From the NCBI RefSeq assembly GCF_000816845.1, contig NZ_CP006877.1, forward strand, positions 501,501-565,500: 64,000 nt of DNA, read 5' to 3'. This document shows, piece after piece, positions 1 through 8,313 of this stretch; positions within the stretch are counted from its first letter, which is position 1, and each line of letters begins with the position of its first letter. The notes beneath the pieces are model-generated. The model made no database searches, was not told the DNA's origin, and saw nothing but the letters and a program-made list of their open reading frames with translations. The position numbers were made by a program, and so were the translations under genes. This DNA comes from Rhizobium gallicum bv. gallicum R602sp. GTDB lineage: Bacteria > Pseudomonadota > Alphaproteobacteria > Rhizobiales > Rhizobiaceae.

Positions 1-19
1 CTGCATTCTAAAACAAATA

Positions 20-466
20 TCAGCCGCGATAGATTTCATGCGGATGCACGACGCCTTTCTTCAGAATAAGGTTTCCGTACAGCCGGAATTCGGTCGTCGC
101 GACGATATAAGCCGCCTTCCTGGCGTGCTCGTAGAATGCGAAGCGTTCAAGCTGCGCGATCCGGAAATCGCCCGCCCGCCTGCTCACAATCTCCTGGAAT
201 TCGGCGCAAACCTCCGGCATGGCGCCGGGATTGCCGACGACCTCCATGCGCCATGCCGTTTCCGGAACGAACGTGTCCAGCGGCATATGTGTCAGGATCG
301 CTTCGGCCATCTCGGTCGCCGTTACGCCATCGGCACGAATGACATCCGGTCCCATGGTGCTCGAGGGAAAGTTGGCGTCCGCGATGACAATGTCGTCGCC
401 GTGCCCCATGCACGCTATGGCGCGCAGAAGATCCGGGCTGAGGACGGGATGAATTCCTTTGAGCAT
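20..466 (-). CDS. fucU: L-fucose mutarotase (RbsD/FucU family)
   Basis: Predicted cytoplasmic sugar mutarotase that interconverts the anomers of L-fucose or a related aldose. The 148-residue length fits FucU. The N-terminal signature GHGDDIVIADANFPS (residues 21-35) holds the family His and Asp residues. It starts 10 bp after the reductase stop codon, so it is the third gene of a minus-strand operon (dehydratase, reductase, mutarotase). An AAGGA ribosome site precedes the ATG. RbsD (ribose pyranase) is the alternative, but the DANFP signature and the threo-aldose reductase neighbour favour FucU. The substrate is inferred. The operon may continue beyond the left edge of the window. Confidence 0.85.
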   Translation of the reverse strand: MLKGIHPVLSPDLLRAIACMGHGDDIVIADANFPSSTMGPDVIRADGVTATEMAEAILTHMPLDTFVPETAWRMEVVGNPGAMPEVCAEFQEIVSRRAGDFRIAQLERFAFYEHARKAAYIVATTEFRLYGNLILKKGVVHPHEIYRG

Positions 467-476
467 CGTCTGGTCC

Positions 477-1496
477 TTAAACGCGCACCGCGTGTTCGCC
501 GAGCGGCGGCGCGACGAGTGTTAGGTGGTCGAATTCAGGGAAGATCGTGTCGGGTAGCGCGGGCTCGAAGAGCTCCATGTTGCGCTTGAGGCTGGATGCC
601 TTTGCCGTACCGATCAGCACGGAAGAAACGGCTGGCTCGCGGAGCGGGAATTGCAGCGCCGGGGCCGCGAGCACAACGCCGTGGCGTTTGGCGATGTCTT
701 CCATCGCGCCCACCTTGGCAAGCACGTGCGGTGTCGCGGGCATGTAGTCGAAATGCGAGCCCGGCACTGGACCGGTCGCAAGGATGCCGGAGTTGAAGAC
801 GCCGCCGACTACCAGAGATGTGCCTTTCTTGCGGCAGAGCGGCAGGAGCTCCGCCACGGCGGAGCGATCGAGCAAGGTATAGCGCCCGGCCATGAGGATG
901 GCGTCGATGTCGGCGTTGCGCATGACATCGAGACAGACTGGAACCTCGTTGACGCCCAGGCCGAAAGCCTTGATCGCGCCCGATGACTTCAGCTCTTCCA
1001 GCGCCTTGATGCCGGAGTTGAGAAATTTTTTCAGGTGGACGGCATTCTTTTCGGCACCGTGCGTGTAGGTGCCGATGTCGTGGACATAGAGAATATCGAC
1101 GCGATTGAGCCCCAGCCGCGCATAGCTGAAATCGACCGATCGCATGATGCCGTCATAGGAATAGTCGTAATCGGCATCGAAGGAGAGCGGGTCGACATAG
1201 CTGTAGTCCGGCACCGTACCTGTCGGCACGGGCCGCAAAAGCCGGCCAACCTTGGTCGAGAGCACGTATTCGCTCTCGGGCTTTGCCCTCAGGAAATCGC
1301 CCACGTGGCGCTCGGCAAGGCCGAGGCCGTACCAGGGGGCTACGTCGAAATAGCGGATGCCGCTCGCCCAAGCAGCTTCCAGCGTTTCCATTGCCTGTTC
1401 GCGCGGGCAGGCACGGTAAAGGCCACCCAGGGCCGCGGCACCGAAACTGATTTCGGTGACCTTGAGTTCCGTCTTGCCGATTTTCCTCGTCTTCAT
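477..1496 (-). CDS. Aldo/keto reductase, probable L-fucose (D-threo-aldose) 1-dehydrogenase
   Basis: NAD(P)-dependent aldo/keto reductase, 339 residues, likely oxidising L-fucose to its lactone. The catalytic tetrad is visible: Asp51 and Tyr56 in FDVAPWYG, Lys82 in STKVG and His139 in YVHDIG. The ATG at 1496 was chosen because GGGAGGGAAG sits just upstream; an open frame extends further 5' but overlaps the end of the dehydratase gene. The Tyr-Gly-Leu-Gly context and the FucU neighbour match D-threo-aldose 1-dehydrogenases of rhizobia and Burkholderia. The exact sugar (fucose, galactose or arabinose series) cannot be fixed from sequence. Confidence 0.85.
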   Translation of the reverse strand: MKTRKIGKTELKVTEISFGAAALGGLYRACPREQAMETLEAAWASGIRYFDVAPWYGLGLAERHVGDFLRAKPESEYVLSTKVGRLLRPVPTGTVPDYSYVDPLSFDADYDYSYDGIMRSVDFSYARLGLNRVDILYVHDIGTYTHGAEKNAVHLKKFLNSGIKALEELKSSGAIKAFGLGVNEVPVCLDVMRNADIDAILMAGRYTLLDRSAVAELLPLCRKKGTSLVVGGVFNSGILATGPVPGSHFDYMPATPHVLAKVGAMEDIAKRHGVVLAAPALQFPLREPAVSSVLIGTAKASSLKRNMELFEPALPDTIFPEFDHLTLVAPPLGEHAVRV

Positions 1497-1525
1497 CTTC
1501 CCTCCCCGTGAAGAGCCGATCTCTG

Positions 1526-3028
1526 TTAGAGCGTTGCCCCCAGATGCCACGGTACAAATTCGTTGTCGCCGTAGCCGAACTCCTCGCTTTTCGTCTTCTT
1601 GCCGGAAGCCGTATCGATGATCAGGTCGAAAATTTCGCGCCCCTTGCCGCTGATCGTCGCATCGCCGGTGGCGATCGTGCCGCAATCGATATCCATGTCC
1701 TCTTCCATCGAAGCATAGAGCGCCGAATTGCTGGAGAGCTTGATCGAGGGCGCGGGACGACAGCCGAAACAGCTGCCGCGGCCGGTTGTGAAGGCGATCA
1801 TGTTTGCGCCGCCTGCAACCTGCCCCGTTGCGGAAACCGGGTCGTATCCGGGCGTATCCATAAAAACGAGTCCCGGTGCAGTCACGCGTTCGGCATAGCT
1901 GTAGACCGCCGTTAGCGGAGACCGGCCACCCTTGGCGACGGCACCGAGCGATTTTTCAAGAATGGTCGTCAATCCGCCGCGCTTGTTGCCGGGTGAGGGG
2001 TTGTTGTCGAGCGAGGCACCATGCAGCCCGACATATTTCTCCCACCAGGCGATCTTGTCGTCGAGCTTGCTGGCCACGTCCTCGTTGATCGCGCGGCTGC
2101 GCAGCAGATGCTCAGCGCCGTAGATTTCCGAGGTTTCGGAAAGGATTGCCGTACCGCCGGCTGCGGCCAGAAGATCGGCTGCGACGCCGAGCGCCGGATT
2201 GGCAGTAATACCCGAAAAGCCGTCCGACCCACCGCATTGCAGGCCGATGATGATCTCGCTGATGGGGATCGACGTGCGCCGCTCCCTACCGACATCGGCG
2301 GCGATCTCCCGGAGCATCCCCATGGCGCGTTCGACGGCCCGCCGCGAGCCGCCGGCATCCTGAATGTTGAAGTGCCGCTTGGCATTGCCGGCACCGCTTT
2401 GGCCGTAGAGCGTCAGCTGGTTTACTTCGCAGCCAAGTCCGATCATCAGCACGCCACCGAAATTGACATGGCGCGTGTAGCCCGCAAGCGTGCGGTGAAG
2501 GACCGAAATGCCGTCACCCGTCGAGCTCATGCCACAGCCCTGGTCATGCACGATCGGCACGAAGCCGTCGATGCCCTCGTAATACGGCAGGATAGTGCGA
2601 TTGGCCTCGTCTGCAATCGCGCGGCAGACGGTGGTGGAACAGTTCACGCTGGCGATGATGCCGATATAGTTGCGGGTCGCCGCCCGGCCATCCGCACGGC
2701 GGTAACCCATGAAGGTACGCGCGCGGTCTTCCGCGGTCGCCGCTTCCGGCGCGGAATTCGCAGTTGCCGCCAGACGGTCGTTCTCGAAATGCAGGTTATG
2801 GCTGTGGATATGATCGCCGGCCTTCACCTCGGCAGTCGTGCGGCCGATCGCCTGGCCATATTTCACCACCGGTGTGCCGATCGGGATGTCGGCGATCGCA
2901 ACCTTGTGGCCAGGTTCGATTTTTTGCCGGGTCCTTATACCTGCGACGGTCGCTCCGGCTTCGATCGCTGCTGTTGCGACGGCGACGTTATCTCCAGCAG
3001 AAAGGATGAGCCAAGGCAGTTTGTCCAA
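1526..3028 (-). CDS. UxaA-family sugar-acid dehydratase (candidate L-fuconate dehydratase)
   Basis: Altronate/galactarate dehydratase-type protein of 500 residues. An N-terminal SAF-like domain (about residues 1-85) is followed by the large UxaA catalytic domain, which opens with GYRRADGRAATRNYIG and contains conserved cysteines (VNCSTTV, DQGCGM, GLGCE, GLQCGGSDG). The start is a TTG at 3028 with AGGGAGAAG 5 bp upstream; ATGs at 3076 and 3061 have poorer sites. It is the first gene of the operon with the reductase and mutarotase. In that setting it would dehydrate L-fuconate to 2-keto-3-deoxy-L-fuconate, replacing the enolase-type fuconate dehydratase; this role is inferred. The plain alternative is altronate dehydratase. 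Confidence 0.8.
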   Translation of the reverse strand: MDKLPWLILSAGDNVAVATAAIEAGATVAGIRTRQKIEPGHKVAIADIPIGTPVVKYGQAIGRTTAEVKAGDHIHSHNLHFENDRLAATANSAPEAATAEDRARTFMGYRRADGRAATRNYIGIIASVNCSTTVCRAIADEANRTILPYYEGIDGFVPIVHDQGCGMSSTGDGISVLHRTLAGYTRHVNFGGVLMIGLGCEVNQLTLYGQSGAGNAKRHFNIQDAGGSRRAVERAMGMLREIAADVGRERRTSIPISEIIIGLQCGGSDGFSGITANPALGVAADLLAAAGGTAILSETSEIYGAEHLLRSRAINEDVASKLDDKIAWWEKYVGLHGASLDNNPSPGNKRGGLTTILEKSLGAVAKGGRSPLTAVYSYAERVTAPGLVFMDTPGYDPVSATGQVAGGANMIAFTTGRGSCFGCRPAPSIKLSSNSALYASMEEDMDIDCGTIATGDATISGKGREIFDLIIDTASGKKTKSEEFGYGDNEFVPWHLGATL

Positions 3029-3260
3029 TTGTCTTCTCCCTGAGGAATGCGCCCGCTGCATCGGCAAAATGCGCATTGATTTTGTTTTTTATCTACAATA
3101 AACATTTTCAAGTCAACGGGAATATTGTTCCTTTGGTCAAGGGAGGCAAACGGCCGCAGATGGCCAGGAAATAGGATAAAGGTCGCAGTCGATTAGCTCC
3201 TGCGCGCTTTAAACTTCGCAGGTTGCAAAGTTTAAAGGCACGAGGAAAGAGCGGGGTAAC
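3029..3260. promoter_or_regulatory. Divergent promoter region with inverted repeat (candidate GntR operator)
   Basis: The 232-bp space between the sugar operon (minus) and the regulator gene (plus) must hold both promoters. A perfect inverted repeat, CTTTAAACTT (3207-3216) and AAGTTTAAAG (3228-3237) with an 11-bp spacer, ends 23 bp before the regulator ATG. Its position suggests an autoregulatory operator. No T-tract follows on either strand, so a terminator is less likely. The operator role is inferred from position and symmetry. Confidence 0.5.
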
Positions 3261-4166
3261 ATGGCAAGGCAGAATACGGTCTTCAAGGAAGCCTATAACA
3301 GGTATGCTGCTGCTCTGCGCCCGGATGCCGCCTTGCCTTCCGAACCCGAAATCGCCGCGCAGCTCGGCATCAGCCGCAGCACGGCCCGCGCGATTTTGAC
3401 CCGCCTGAACGACGAAGGCATCATCCGGTGGAACAAGCGCCAGAAGATCGTGCTGCGCGTTCCCACCGAAAACGACCTCTTTCCGTCCGAAGAGACGGAT
3501 TCGCTGCACGACATCATCGAGCGCAGCTTCATGCAGCGCATTCTGTCGGACGATGCCGCGCCCGGCATGCAGATCAACGAGCTGGAACTGGCTCGTGAGA
3601 TCGGCACCGGCACGACCAGCGTGCGCGAATTTCTCATCCGCTTCTCGCGCTTCGGCCTCATCGAAAAGCGGCCGAACAGCCACTGGATCCTGAAAGGCTT
3701 CACCCGCGAATTTGCACTGGAACTCGCGGACGTCCGCGAAATGTTCGAGCTCCATTCGGCCACCGAATTCGGCAAGCTGCCGCCCGAAAGCGAAGCCTGG
3801 GCGGCGCTGGCCGAAATCAAGGCCGAGCATCATGCGATGCTCAACGATTTCGATGCGCGCTACAAGGAATTCTCAGCTCTTGACGAGCGCTTCCATCTCC
3901 TGATCCACGGCGCCGCGAAAAACCGGTTTATCGCGGACTTCTACGATGCGATCGCGATCATCTTCCACTATCACTACCAATGGAACAAGGCGTTCGCCCG
4001 CCAGCGCAACGGACGCGCCATTCACGAACATCTCGACTATATCGCGGCACTGGAATCGCGCGATCAGGCGGCAATCGACTTCTCGTGCCGCCTGCACCTG
4101 CGTTCTGCACGCCAGACCCTTCTTCAGTCGCTGCCGCAGAATCCTGCCGAGCCGCCTCCAGCTTAG
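3261..4166 (+). CDS. GntR-family transcriptional regulator with two winged helices and FCD-like domain
   Basis: Probable regulator of the divergent sugar operon, 301 residues, longer than the usual 220-250 of FadR/FCD regulators. Residues about 10-65 form one GntR-like winged helix (LPSEPEIAAQLGISRSTARAILTRLNDEGII). A second winged helix follows at about 88-155 (INELELAREIGTGTTSVREFLIRFSRFGLIEKR). An all-helical C-terminal effector domain starts at ADVREMFELH and has the Asp/His-rich helices typical of FCD ligand pockets (LDERFHLLIH, HEHLDYIAAL). The gene reads away from the operon and ends 23 bp before the convergent SDR gene. The ligand, perhaps a sugar acid, is unknown. Confidence 0.85.
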   Translation: MARQNTVFKEAYNRYAAALRPDAALPSEPEIAAQLGISRSTARAILTRLNDEGIIRWNKRQKIVLRVPTENDLFPSEETDSLHDIIERSFMQRILSDDAAPGMQINELELAREIGTGTTSVREFLIRFSRFGLIEKRPNSHWILKGFTREFALELADVREMFELHSATEFGKLPPESEAWAALAEIKAEHHAMLNDFDARYKEFSALDERFHLLIHGAAKNRFIADFYDAIAIIFHYHYQWNKAFARQRNGRAIHEHLDYIAALESRDQAAIDFSCRLHLRSARQTLLQSLPQNPAEPPPA

Positions 4167-4189
4167 GCAGGCGCAGTCGGCGCGTGGAT

Positions 4190-4948
4190 CTAATGGGCGG
4201 TATAGGCACCGTCCACGAGATGGTAGCTTCCAGTGATGAAGCTTGCTTGTTCGGACAGGAGGAAGCACACGAGGGCTGCGACCTCCTCCGGCCTGCCTCG
4301 CCTGCCCATCGGCTGAAGCGCTTCCATGCGCCGGCTTCCCGCTATCGCCAGATGCTCGGTCAAAAGCGGCGTTTCGATCCAGCCGGGGCCGACGGCATTG
4401 ATGCGGATGCCCAGTCTCGCATATTCGATTGCGGCAACCTTGGTCAGGCCGACAACCCCGTGCTTGGCGGCTGTATAGGCTGCTGTAAATGGCAATCCAA
4501 CCGAACCGAGGGCGGAAGACATGTTGACGATGGCCCCTCCGCCGCGTTGCAGCATGGCGGCAATTTCATGCTTCATGCAGTAGAAGACGCCGTTCAGGTT
4601 GACGTTCATCAGGTTGTGCCAATTGTCGAGCGGGTAGTCTGCTGTCGCCTTTCGGGGGCCGTCTATGCCTGCATTGTTAACCGCCAGATGCAGACCGCCG
4701 CATGTCTCGACAGCGTAGGCGATCAGCTTTTCCACAGCCCCGGCATCCGTGACATCGACCGCAAAGTCCCGCGCCCGCCCACCTTTTGAACGGATCTCCG
4801 CGGCAAGGTTGCGTGCGGCCTCAGCATCGAGATCGGCAATGACAACCTCTGCTCCCTCGTCAGCGAGCTGCCGGCAAATGGCTGCACCTATACCGGACCC
4901 TCCGCCGGTTACGAGCGCGACTTTCCCCGTGAAGTCAGGCTTCGTCAT
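4190..4948 (-). CDS. SDR-family oxidoreductase (candidate 2-keto-3-deoxy-L-fuconate dehydrogenase)
   Basis: Classical short-chain dehydrogenase, 252 residues, NAD(P)-dependent and cytoplasmic. It shows TGGGSGIG (coenzyme motif), NNAG, the catalytic Ser in MSSALGSVG and YTAAK (Tyr and Lys), and ends in GSYHLVDGAYTAH. The ATG at 4948 has an ideal AGGAGG six bases upstream; an upstream in-frame ATG at 5005 is rejected. It is separated from the sugar operon by the convergent regulator gene. The nonphosphorylative fucose route needs an SDR acting on 2-keto-3-deoxy-fuconate, and the location supports that role, but sequence alone only proves the SDR family. Confidence 0.88.
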   Translation of the reverse strand: MTKPDFTGKVALVTGGGSGIGAAICRQLADEGAEVVIADLDAEAARNLAAEIRSKGGRARDFAVDVTDAGAVEKLIAYAVETCGGLHLAVNNAGIDGPRKATADYPLDNWHNLMNVNLNGVFYCMKHEIAAMLQRGGGAIVNMSSALGSVGLPFTAAYTAAKHGVVGLTKVAAIEYARLGIRINAVGPGWIETPLLTEHLAIAGSRRMEALQPMGRRGRPEEVAALVCFLLSEQASFITGSYHLVDGAYTAH

Positions 4949-5220
4949 CAAGTCCCTCCTCATTATCCCTGCTACTAATCGAGCAGAGGCATGCCATTGA
5001 TGCAAGACCTTTCATAACCGCAAGCAACGCGCCCGCTCGTTCTGCGAGCCCTTCACCAACCATGCGCCCTCCCGGCAGCGCCTCGGCCTTGAAGGACGGC
5101 AGCGCAGGTTCAAGGCGAACGACAGCGTTTGCACCTTTCACCTTTTACGCGAGGCTTGGCCGGTTGGCGCCGGGATGTTAAGAGGAAGAATAGGGTCGAT
5201 CGATTGCTTAGCAGGTAGAG

Positions 5221-5808
5221 ATGGAAAAAAAACACGTTGCGCGCCGGGGGCTCCTGCTGGGCAGTCTGGCGTTGATGGTATCTGGTTGCGCTTCAACGAC
5301 GGGATGGCAGGTGGGGTCGATGTTTTCGTCGACGCCGCGAATCAGCTCTCGCTACCGGCGGCGGCGCGTGCCGTATGACGGAAGCGAGCCGCCTGGGACG
5401 ATCGTGGTCAACACCTACGAGCGTTACCTTTATCTGGTGGAAGGCGGCGGCGAGGCCCTGCGCTATGGCGTTGCAGTCGGCGAAGAGGGCCTGACGCTCA
5501 AGGGAAGGGCGACCATCGGGCGGAAGGCGGAATGGCCCTCGTGGATGCCCACAGCCAGCATGATACGGCGCAAGCCGCACCTGGCGCAGTATGCGGGCGG
5601 TGTTTCGGGCGGACCCCACAATCCACTGGGTGCCGCTGCCCTTTATCTCTACAGGGGCGGACAGGACACCCTGTTTCGGCTGCATGGAACGAACGAGCCG
5701 TGGTTGATAGGGCAGGCGGTTTCCAATGGATGCATCCGCTTGACCAATGAGGACATCGTCGACCTCTACAGCAGGGCTCCGGTGGGAACGCCAGTATTGG
5801 TCATATGA
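5221..5808 (+). CDS. L,D-transpeptidase lipoprotein (YkuD/ErfK domain)
   Basis: Periplasmic cell-wall enzyme of 195 residues that would make 3-3 peptidoglycan cross-links or attach proteins to peptidoglycan. The N-terminus (RRGLLLGSLALMVSGC) is a lipoprotein signal with lipobox VSGC. The catalytic YkuD motif is complete: HGTNEPWLIGQAVSNGCIRL with the nucleophilic Cys. It shares GRKxEWPxW and NPLGA with the second L,D-transpeptidase at 16188-16754, so they are paralogues of one subfamily. The ATG at 5221 is preceded by AGGTAGAG. It stands alone, and the 270 bp upstream hold no other gene. Confidence 0.92.
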   Translation: MEKKHVARRGLLLGSLALMVSGCASTTGWQVGSMFSSTPRISSRYRRRRVPYDGSEPPGTIVVNTYERYLYLVEGGGEALRYGVAVGEEGLTLKGRATIGRKAEWPSWMPTASMIRRKPHLAQYAGGVSGGPHNPLGAAALYLYRGGQDTLFRLHGTNEPWLIGQAVSNGCIRLTNEDIVDLYSRAPVGTPVLVI

Positions 5809-5977
5809 TGCTTACATTTTGCATCGATAACGCCACGGTCTGTTAGGCATTATGAGGCGCCCGGGGCCGCGCAGAGGCAAGGTGTGTCCTTTCTGCACTT
5901 GGCTTAGGCGTATTTTGCGGCTATTAGTAGAAGCGTTGCCTTCGATAACCTATTCCGTGCTAAGGAGAGGACTACTG

Positions 5978-6115
5978 ATGAGCAGAATTCTGATCATGTG
6001 CCTAGTTGCGTTGTTTTCCGTTGCAAGCCTGAGCGCTTGCGGGTCGATCGGTAAGGGCAAGGGGAAGGCCCCGCCGCCCGTAGCGGAAACGGCACCGGCA
6101 CCGGTATATAAGTAG
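5978..6115 (+). CDS. Small lipoprotein, 45 residues
   Basis: A short secreted protein of unknown function. Residues 1-20 form a hydrophobic signal ending in the lipobox LSAC, so Cys21 is the likely lipidated residue. The remaining 24 residues are a basic Gly/Lys patch (GKGKGKAP) followed by Pro/Ala-rich sequence. The ATG at 5978 has AAGGAGAGG eight bases upstream; a longer in-frame start at 5852 has no such site and would mask the signal peptide. Short lipoproteins of this build are common in rhizobia. Confidence 0.75.
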   Translation: MSRILIMCLVALFSVASLSACGSIGKGKGKAPPPVAETAPAPVYK

Positions 6116-6269
6116 CAACTAACTGTTGCTGAATGGGAGGGGGCATTCGTGGCCCTTCCCCACATCGTGCAGTCCGGGCTGGACCTGCCTTACAGCTTGC
6201 AGCGCAAAGATTGGCGTCAAGCGGGGCATGTGTCGATGCTCACTCGATACCGGGAGATGAAGTGTAGCG

Positions 6270-6851
6270 ATGACGCTTGCAAAGGGCCGTCTATCACTTG
6301 TAATTCTATTCGCTCTCGCGCTCACATCATGCCAGACAGAAGACAAGCCACCGCAACCGCGATTCGTTTCGGATGCGCGAGGGGAGTCTGTTGGCGAATC
6401 ATCCCAAAAAAGAGATGGCCAGTACTTTATCGAATTCCGCTCGCGCTACGCGCTGAGCTACGGCCACACCTACGTGATTTTCGGGCGGTTGAACAAAGCT
6501 GGCGGGATGGTCAATCCGGAGGTCGCGGGGCTTGCTCCTGCGACCAATGAAACAGCCCCCTATGTTCTCGGCCACTTCGTGCCCGTGCCGGCCGAAACCG
6601 GGGCCAGTGACGGCGACCTGGAGGAGGCCTACAGGTCGGCAAGCTGGCGCGTCCTGCTCACTCCATCGGAATACAACGAAACCGTTGCCTTCATACGCAA
6701 GCTTAAGGCAAAAACAAAGTTTTGGCAGGCTTCGGTTTATAACTGTAACGCTTTCGTAGCAGAAATCGCTCGCTCGATGGGCTATAAGGCGCCCAGCATC
6801 TGGCTCCGCCCGCAACAATTCGTGACGCAGCTTCGAGAAATGAATACCTAA
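6270..6851 (+). CDS. Lipoprotein, possible permuted NlpC/P60-like (papain-fold) protein
   Basis: Envelope lipoprotein of 193 residues with a signal peptide and lipobox LTSC (Cys21). Two islands stand out: YALSYGHTYVIFGRLN (His66) and SVYNCNAFVAEIARSMG (Cys159). A His in a beta hairpin followed much later by an NC-x2-F helix start is the arrangement of permuted NlpC/P60 and LRAT-like papain-fold proteins, where the His precedes the Cys. This is pattern recognition; no close family was recognised. The gene stands between small lipoprotein and methyltransferase genes without clear coupling. Confidence 0.7.
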   Translation: MTLAKGRLSLVILFALALTSCQTEDKPPQPRFVSDARGESVGESSQKRDGQYFIEFRSRYALSYGHTYVIFGRLNKAGGMVNPEVAGLAPATNETAPYVLGHFVPVPAETGASDGDLEEAYRSASWRVLLTPSEYNETVAFIRKLKAKTKFWQASVYNCNAFVAEIARSMGYKAPSIWLRPQQFVTQLREMNT

Positions 6852-6927
6852 ATGCGAGGCGCGCAGCTGCTATACCGCTTCTCCATCCAGTCGGTTGCAG
6901 GACGCAGAAGGGCTCTGGAGACTTAAA

Positions 6928-7515
6928 TTGAGCATAGCTGTTGTCGGCAAGATCCTGTGGGTGCTCGGCGTCGTTGCCTGGTATATCATCCGCTATCCCT
7001 TCGAGCGCCGCGCCAAGCGCGTGCGTGTCGTCAGTCACCGCCGTTCTCGTACCGAGACGATCGGGCTTGCGTCGGCGCTGCTCGGACTTGCGATCGTGCC
7101 GGGGTTCTATGTCGCCACCGGCATGCCGCAAGCAGCCGATTATCCGGCCCGCGCCTGGGCGGTTGCCCTCGGGGTGGTGCTCTTTGCCGCCGCCATGTGG
7201 GTCTTTCGCAGAACCCACAAGGAACTCGGCCGCAACTGGTCCATCACGTTGGAGATTCGCGACCAGCATCAGCTGATTTGCAGCGGCCCCTACGCTTTCG
7301 TTCGCCATCCCATGTACACGTCTTTCCTGCTGATGGGCCTCGGCCAGGCCTTTCTGCTGTCGAACTGGATCGTGGGGCTTGCTGGTCTGATCGGCTTCGC
7401 AATCCTCTTTTTTCTCCGGGTGGACAAGGAAGAGCGTATGATGCTGGAAATTTTCGGCGCGCAATATCGCGCCTATATGGACAGGACCAAGCGAATTATT
7501 CCCTATCTTTATTAA
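6928..7515 (+). CDS. Isoprenylcysteine carboxyl methyltransferase-like membrane protein
   Basis: Integral membrane methyltransferase-like protein (ICMT/PEMT superfamily), about 195 residues with four or five hydrophobic segments. The C-terminal SAM-binding signature is present: SGPYAFVRHPMYTSFLL, then a helix and VDKEERMMLEIFGAQYRAYMDRTKRIIP. The start is a TTG at 6928 with GGAG seven bases upstream; an upstream in-frame TTG at 6895 lacks a good site. It leads a tight set with the acyltransferase gene (6 bp) and the SDR gene. Bacterial members methylate diverse small or lipid acceptors, and the substrate here is unknown. Confidence 0.82.
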   Translation: MSIAVVGKILWVLGVVAWYIIRYPFERRAKRVRVVSHRRSRTETIGLASALLGLAIVPGFYVATGMPQAADYPARAWAVALGVVLFAAAMWVFRRTHKELGRNWSITLEIRDQHQLICSGPYAFVRHPMYTSFLLMGLGQAFLLSNWIVGLAGLIGFAILFFLRVDKEERMMLEIFGAQYRAYMDRTKRIIPYLY

Positions 7516-7521
7516 GGAGGC

Positions 7522-8313
7522 ATGATGCGAGGCCGGACCATCAAGCTTTCGGCGGCACGGCGCCTTGTCGGGGATCTGATGCGGTTCTCGATCGGAGTGC
7601 CGCGGGTCACTGTGCAGCGGCAGATGAACCTCGGCCCGCTTCAGAAGGCCAGAATGGCGCAGTCAAGCAGGCCCTCCTGGACCATACTCTTCTTGAAGGG
7701 ATACGCGCTTCTCTCGAAGGAGATACCGGAGCTTAGGCGCGCTTACATCAAGTTCCCGAGAGCTCAGCTCTATGAATATCCGCAAAGCGTAGCCTCGATT
7801 GCCCACGAGCGCGAATATGACGGCGAGCGGGTCGTCTTGCTGAGCTTGATCAAGGCCCCCGAGCGGCGGCCGATCGCCGAACTCGAGGCCTTGATTCAGG
7901 CGGCGCGCTCGCGCCCGGTCCTAAAAATCAAGGAGTTCCGGCGTGCATTGAAGTTTGCCCGTGCGCCGGCGCCCTTGAGGTGGCTGTTGATGTGGCTCGG
8001 GCTGAATATCGGGCGGCAGCGTGCCCGCCGGTTCGGCACTTTCCAGCTATCGGTCTATTCCGGTCTCGGGGCAGAGTCACTCAACCCCCTTTCGCCTTTG
8101 ACCACGCTCTTCAATTACGGCCCGATCTCGGCAGATGGATCGGTCACGGTCCGGATCCACTACGATCACAGGGTCATGGACGGCGCCAATGTCGCACGGG
8201 CGCTGGAGCGGTTCGAGAAGATATTGAACGGCGAGGTCGCCAGCGAAGTAAAGTGCATCGCCCCACAGGGTGCTGCCGCTCTCGATACGGGGGCTTCAGG
8301 GACGGCAATATGA
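7522..8313 (+). CDS. 2-oxoacid dehydrogenase E2-like acyltransferase domain protein
   Basis: A 263-residue protein resembling the catalytic domain of dihydrolipoamide acyltransferases (CoA-dependent acyltransferase fold) without lipoyl or E1-binding domains. The active-site motif HxxxDG is seen in YDHRVMDGANVARAL near residue 217, preceded by the characteristic strand FNYGPISADGSVTVRIHYDH. AAGGAGG lies one base before the first ATG and four before the second (7525), so the second may be the real start. It overlaps the SDR gene by 4 bp (ATGA), implying translational coupling. No E1 or E3 genes are nearby, so it probably acts in another acyl-transfer reaction. Confidence 0.78.
   Translation: MMRGRTIKLSAARRLVGDLMRFSIGVPRVTVQRQMNLGPLQKARMAQSSRPSWTILFLKGYALLSKEIPELRRAYIKFPRAQLYEYPQSVASIAHEREYDGERVVLLSLIKAPERRPIAELEALIQAARSRPVLKIKEFRRALKFARAPAPLRWLLMWLGLNIGRQRARRFGTFQLSVYSGLGAESLNPLSPLTTLFNYGPISADGSVTVRIHYDHRVMDGANVARALERFEKILNGEVASEVKCIAPQGAAALDTGASGTAI

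Noticed and set aside
2021..3043. 340-codon plus-strand frame opposite the UxaA-family gene
   Set aside because: Shadow of the dehydratase gene; the translation has no family features.
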